36,068 bases of DNA, from assembly GCA_018333785.1 (NCBI GenBank), contig JAGXSU010000031.1, positions 1 through 36,068 of the forward strand, given 5' to 3'. Origin of the DNA: Methylomicrobium sp. Lineage in GTDB: Bacteria; Pseudomonadota; Gammaproteobacteria; Methylococcales; Methylomonadaceae. Under the pieces are notes generated by a model that saw nothing but the letters and a program-made list of their open reading frames with translations, ran no database searches and had not been told where the DNA came from. Shown here in pieces: positions 33,216 through 36,068 of the stretch. Made by a program: the position numbers and the translations under genes. The number at the start of each line of letters is the position of its first letter. Position 1 is the stretch's first letter.

Positions 33216-33701
33216 ATGTTTGAATGGTTAAATGCTCACATTGCTTACTGGCATTGGATTGTGCTGGGATTAGTTCTTGCCTGCGGTGAAATTTTGTTAC
33301 CCAGCTTTATTTTACTGTGGTTCGGGCTCAGTGCGGTCGTGGTGGGCGCGTTCTTGTATTTCGTGCCCATGCCGTTATCGGGTCAGTTGCTGCTTTGGGT
33401 CATCCTGGCTTTGATCAATGTTTGGGCCTGGTTTAAATGGATATCGCCTAGTTTTAAAACAAAATCATTGTCAGGCATGGCCAAAGAATCAATGATTGGC
33501 CAGACCGGCCTGGTTATCGAGTGTAACGGCGTTCATGCAGGCCGCGGAACCTTACGGTTTCCTATCCCTATTCTTGGGAATGACGAGTGGCAATTCATTT
33601 GCGAGGACGCTGTGGATCCGGGTAGCCGGGTTATTGTCCGCGAGATTTCAGGTAATACGCTGATTGTCAGCGCATCCAAATCCAATTCAAACACTGTTTA
33701 A
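33216..33701 (+). CDS. NfeD family membrane protein
   Basis: A 161-residue short-type NfeD protein. Three hydrophobic segments in residues 10-75 are followed by the soluble OB-fold domain with SMIGQTGLVIECNGVHAGRG and VDPGSRVIVREISGNTLIV. It lies 14 bases before a stomatin-like gene; NfeD and SPFH proteins are regularly encoded together and are thought to act together in membrane microdomains. AAAGG lies about 10 bases upstream of the ATG. There is no protease domain, so it is not the long NfeD form. Confidence 0.92.
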   Translation: MFEWLNAHIAYWHWIVLGLVLACGEILLPSFILLWFGLSAVVVGAFLYFVPMPLSGQLLLWVILALINVWAWFKWISPSFKTKSLSGMAKESMIGQTGLVIECNGVHAGRGTLRFPIPILGNDEWQFICEDAVDPGSRVIVREISGNTLIVSASKSNSNTV

Positions 33702-33715
33702 TTGAGGAGCATCAA

Positions 33716-34567
33716 ATGGAAGGTTTATATATTGCGGCAGCATTTGTCGGCTTGGTCGTTATCACCCTTTTCAAGGGTGTTCGTGTCGTTCCCCAGGGAT
33801 ATAAGCATATCGTTCAGCGGCTGGGAAAATACTACTGCACATTGACGCCGGGATTGAATTTTATTGTGCCTTATATCGATTCGGTAACACACAGGATAAC
33901 CACCAAAGATATCGTGATGGATATTCCTGCTCAGGAAGTTATCACACAGGATAATGCGGTCATTGTGGCTAACGCGATTGCCTATATCAATATCGTTTCG
34001 CCGGAAAAAGCGGTCTACGGTGTTGAAGATTATGAATTGGCCATACAAAAGCTGATACAGACTGCACTGCGGGCTATTATCGGAGAAATGGCGCTGGATT
34101 CCGCGCTTTCTTCCCGGGACATGATCAAAGAAAAGCTGAAAGCCGGAATTTCCGATGACATTTCCGACTGGGGCATTACACTGAAAACCGTCGAAATTCA
34201 GGACATCAACCCTTCAAAAACCATGCAGGCTTCCATGGAAGAACAAAGTGCCGCAGAACGGCAGCGCCGGGCTGCTGTAACACGGGCGGAAGGTGCGAAA
34301 CAGGCCGCCATTCTGGAAGCAGAAGGCCGTCTTGAGGCGTCGCTTCGAGATGCAAAAGCTAAGGTGGTATTGGCCGAAGCCAGTGCCCGATCAATTGAAA
34401 GCGTTACTGCTGCCGTTAAAGACAACGAGTTGCCGGTTACCTTTTTATTGGGTGAAAAATACATTGAAGCCATGCGCCAGCTGGCTGAATCGGATAATGC
34501 CAAAACTGTCGTGCTGCCTGCCGATTTGCTGCAGGCAGTCAAAGGCATGATGGATAAGGTTCGATAA
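33716..34567 (+). CDS. qmcA: SPFH/stomatin-like protein (QmcA type)
   Basis: A 283-residue membrane-anchored scaffold. One N-terminal transmembrane helix (about 4-20) is followed by the SPFH domain with GLNFIVPYIDSVTHRITT and DIPAQEVITQDNAVI. The alanine/glutamate-rich coiled coil EEQSAAERQRRAAVTRAEG and the KVVLAEASARSI region then lead to a short C-terminus. Such proteins oligomerise at the membrane. GAGGAG lies 6 bases before the ATG, and it follows its usual partner NfeD. The exact subgroup name (QmcA) is by general resemblance. Confidence 0.92.
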   Translation: MEGLYIAAAFVGLVVITLFKGVRVVPQGYKHIVQRLGKYYCTLTPGLNFIVPYIDSVTHRITTKDIVMDIPAQEVITQDNAVIVANAIAYINIVSPEKAVYGVEDYELAIQKLIQTALRAIIGEMALDSALSSRDMIKEKLKAGISDDISDWGITLKTVEIQDINPSKTMQASMEEQSAAERQRRAAVTRAEGAKQAAILEAEGRLEASLRDAKAKVVLAEASARSIESVTAAVKDNELPVTFLLGEKYIEAMRQLAESDNAKTVVLPADLLQAVKGMMDKVR

Positions 34568-34581
34568 TCTAATCGCGCGAT

Positions 34582-34611
34582 TTACCTTAAAGGTCGATGC
34601 CTTTGAGGTAA
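34582..34611 (+). terminator. Hairpin after the stomatin-like gene
   Basis: TTACCTTAAAGG (34582-34593) and CCTTTGAGGTAA (34600-34611) pair with one T-G wobble around a 6-base loop, 14 bases past the stop codon. No T-tract follows, so termination is uncertain; it may act as an RNA-stabilising or Rho-related end. Confidence 0.55.
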
Positions 34612-34631
34612 GGATATGCGCGGATTCAACT

Positions 34632-34653
34632 ATTACGCAATAATTTGCGTAAT
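34632..34653. promoter_or_regulatory. Perfect palindrome upstream of a lipoprotein gene
   Basis: ATTACGCAA (34632-34640) and TTGCGTAAT (34645-34653) are perfectly inverted around a 4-base centre. Operator-like size and symmetry, 32 bases before the next start codon, suggest a repressor or activator site, but it is not a binding motif I can name. It could also form a short hairpin in RNA. Confidence 0.45.
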
Positions 34654-34685
34654 TTGGGATATCAAATTGTAGTTAGAGGTAAACC

Positions 34686-35243
34686 ATGCTTAAACAGCTC
34701 CTCATAATTTTCTTGCTTTGTAAATTGACAGCATGCACCGGTCTTGGTCTGGGTTTGGACAATCGATGGGTCCAAAATGCTTTTGATGTAGAAAAGGCCA
34801 AAATCGAACAAAAAGCTGCATCGGGTGAAATCTCGTGGGTTCAAGCTGCAACAAACACACGTGATCTAGACATGTATTTTGCTGGTAGAACTGACCTTGA
34901 TACAACATGGAAATACGACCAAGACGATGAGGAATACCATGCGTACTGCATTGCCCTTGCTGAACGTCTGGATCGAAAGCAAATCTCATACGCTGAATTT
35001 GATGCTGCGAGACTGCAACGCTTTAATGCCATACAGTATAGGGAGCAGGCACTGTATACTCAACAACAGATAGCAAACACCAGAACACAACAACAGTCAT
35101 ACTCTGGTGGCGGATTCACTTGCTTTAAGGAGCGGGAATGGACTTCTGGATTAAACAAGAATTGCGTTTACAGCTGCTTAGGAAGCGAAACCGTCCAAAC
35201 CATCGGCTCAACGCAGCTTTGCCCATTGACAATTTCAAAATGA
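34686..35243 (+). CDS. Uncharacterised lipoprotein
   Basis: I do not recognise the family. The 185-residue product has a lipoprotein signal peptide with lipobox LTAC (lipidated Cys17). The mature part is charged and largely helical (ALAERLDRKQISYAEFDAARL), then Gln-rich (near 135-145), and ends with several cysteines (FTCFKE, NCVYSCLG, LCPL) that may form disulphides. AGAGG lies upstream of the ATG. A perfect palindrome upstream may control it. It is followed by another unknown gene 27 bases away, so the two may be co-transcribed. Confidence 0.7.
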   Translation: MLKQLLIIFLLCKLTACTGLGLGLDNRWVQNAFDVEKAKIEQKAASGEISWVQAATNTRDLDMYFAGRTDLDTTWKYDQDDEEYHAYCIALAERLDRKQISYAEFDAARLQRFNAIQYREQALYTQQQIANTRTQQQSYSGGGFTCFKEREWTSGLNKNCVYSCLGSETVQTIGSTQLCPLTISK

Positions 35244-35270
35244 AGTTGTCAATAAAACGCTCCTTTTCAA

Positions 35271-35804
35271 ATGAGTGACGATAGTCCTAACAAATTCGAT
35301 AGCTGGCTCGATTTGATCGATCTTGACGCAATCGCAGATCCAGATGACAAGATTGCTGAATGTGAATATTTTTTTACTCTGGCATCTACTGAAACCAATG
35401 TCCAGCATTTCCGGTGGTTAATTAGTGCTTTCTTTGGCGCTGCGTACAGCTATTTTGAAATTAGGGCCATGTGGGCTTTTCATGGCTTTTCTGACCCCTC
35501 GACGGGTGAATCAGTGGAGGATTCAGAAGCCTTGGTGATTTTGCGTCGTTACGTCAATATTATTCAGAATCCTAAAAATCCCAGATTTATAAAAACCAGT
35601 GGAAGTCATCCAATAACCATGAAGCTTTACGAATTACGCAAAGGAAACACACATCATTACCCTCTTACAATTAAGAGAACAGGTAAGAATCTCCCGGAAG
35701 ATTTTTATTTTGGCTACAAAAGAAACAACGGTACACCGGTATTTGCTTTTTGCAAGGAATTGATGTCACTTATCAATAATGTCCAAGCAATGCTTCAATC
35801 ATAG
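35271..35804 (+). CDS. Hypothetical protein of 177 residues
   Basis: I do not recognise this protein. It is soluble, with an acidic N-terminus (SWLDLIDLDAIADPDDKIAE), an aromatic helical middle (WLISAFFGAAYSYFEIRAMW) and a more basic C-terminal half ending in a helix LISNNVQ-like segment. There is no signal peptide or clear enzyme motif. No Shine-Dalgarno is evident before the ATG, which may mean a weak or coupled start. It lies just before an IS630-type transposase, so this is accessory DNA. Confidence 0.55.
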   Translation: MSDDSPNKFDSWLDLIDLDAIADPDDKIAECEYFFTLASTETNVQHFRWLISAFFGAAYSYFEIRAMWAFHGFSDPSTGESVEDSEALVILRRYVNIIQNPKNPRFIKTSGSHPITMKLYELRKGNTHHYPLTIKRTGKNLPEDFYFGYKRNNGTPVFAFCKELMSLINNVQAMLQS

Positions 35805-35949
35805 TATGCTGTATCTGCGTGATATAACTCTAACTCCAACGTTAAGCTCAATCGAGACGATTCTTGACTAGTAGATCGTCCCATTAATTAGTTTACAAAT
35901 ATGCCCTGAATTGTCATGATCCTCATATTTATTCAAATTGAGGGTTATC

Positions 35950-36068
35950 ATGGCACGTAGAAGTGAGCGAGCGGCTCTGGTATTGACTGACGAGCAAAGG
36001 TGCAAATTGTCTGAACTGGCAGCCTCGCGTACGGCGCCGGTTCGGGAAGTGGAGCGGGCCGGGGTTCT
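35950..36068 (+). mobile_element. IS630-type transposase, 5' part, cut by the window end
   Basis: The ATG at 35950 opens a frame that runs off the window after 39 codons. The residues LVLTDEQRCKLSELAASRTA and the following PVREVERA match the N-terminal helix-turn-helix start of IS630-family transposases (typically ELxxLARSRTAPxRxVERAR). The left inverted repeat of the element was not identified with certainty. GGGTT precedes the ATG weakly. Completeness cannot be judged. Confidence 0.75.

Overview
The window looks like chromosomal DNA of a gammaproteobacterium with moderate GC. RlmKL, RsmD, heme O synthase, TrpD2, the mnmG-rsmG-parA-parB block and the MoxR-DUF58-TgpA block are all typical of that class. 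The dispersed palindromes and the overall protein style remind me of gamma-methanotrophs (Methylococcales), but no diagnostic metabolic gene is present, so that placement is only a guess.

Layout. 0.2-4 kb, minus strand: acylphosphatase and RlmKL, an FKBP isomerase with a clear terminator, and a lysozyme-like lipoprotein. 4.1-10 kb: a double-PilZ protein, TrpD2 and heme O synthase on the minus strand, then two M16 peptidases (one catalytic, one degenerate) followed by RsmD. 10.1-12.5 kb: an unknown membrane-anchored protein and an alpha/beta hydrolase. 12.6-19.2 kb: a chemoreceptor divergent from seven close-packed genes for a TPR-like protein, a degenerate receiver protein, an MglA/Ras-like small GTPase, two roadblock/LC7-type proteins, a PAS protein and a PhnD-like protein without a signal peptide. 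I know no named system with this composition, and it is the strongest candidate for an undescribed one. The PilZ protein and the chemoreceptor nearby fit a surface-behaviour or polarity role, but that is inference.

19.2-24.1 kb is a repeat-rich accessory island: a possibly acquired methyltransferase, a REP-associated tyrosine transposase (RAYT) between inverted REP units, a 267-base tandem duplication of its 5' end that leaves a frameshifted fragment, scattered solo REPs and other palindromes, a QEGLA-motif (DUF1704) metalloprotease-like gene and a small YjfB-like protein. 24.1-28.3 kb carries mnmG-rsmG-parA-parB, normally near the origin, with the REP island directly after parB.

28.3-28.9 kb holds two small items of interest. 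One is a small basic protein whose coding sequence contains a 16-base-pair hairpin close to its 3' end, the arrangement known for the ribosome-rescue factor ArfA. The other is a DksA/TraR-type zinc-finger gene interrupted by one in-frame stop codon. 29.3-34.6 kb is a MoxR ATPase, DUF58 and transglutaminase-like operon followed by NfeD and a stomatin-like protein. The right edge has an unknown lipoprotein, an unknown 177-residue protein and the start of an IS630-type transposase cut by the window end.
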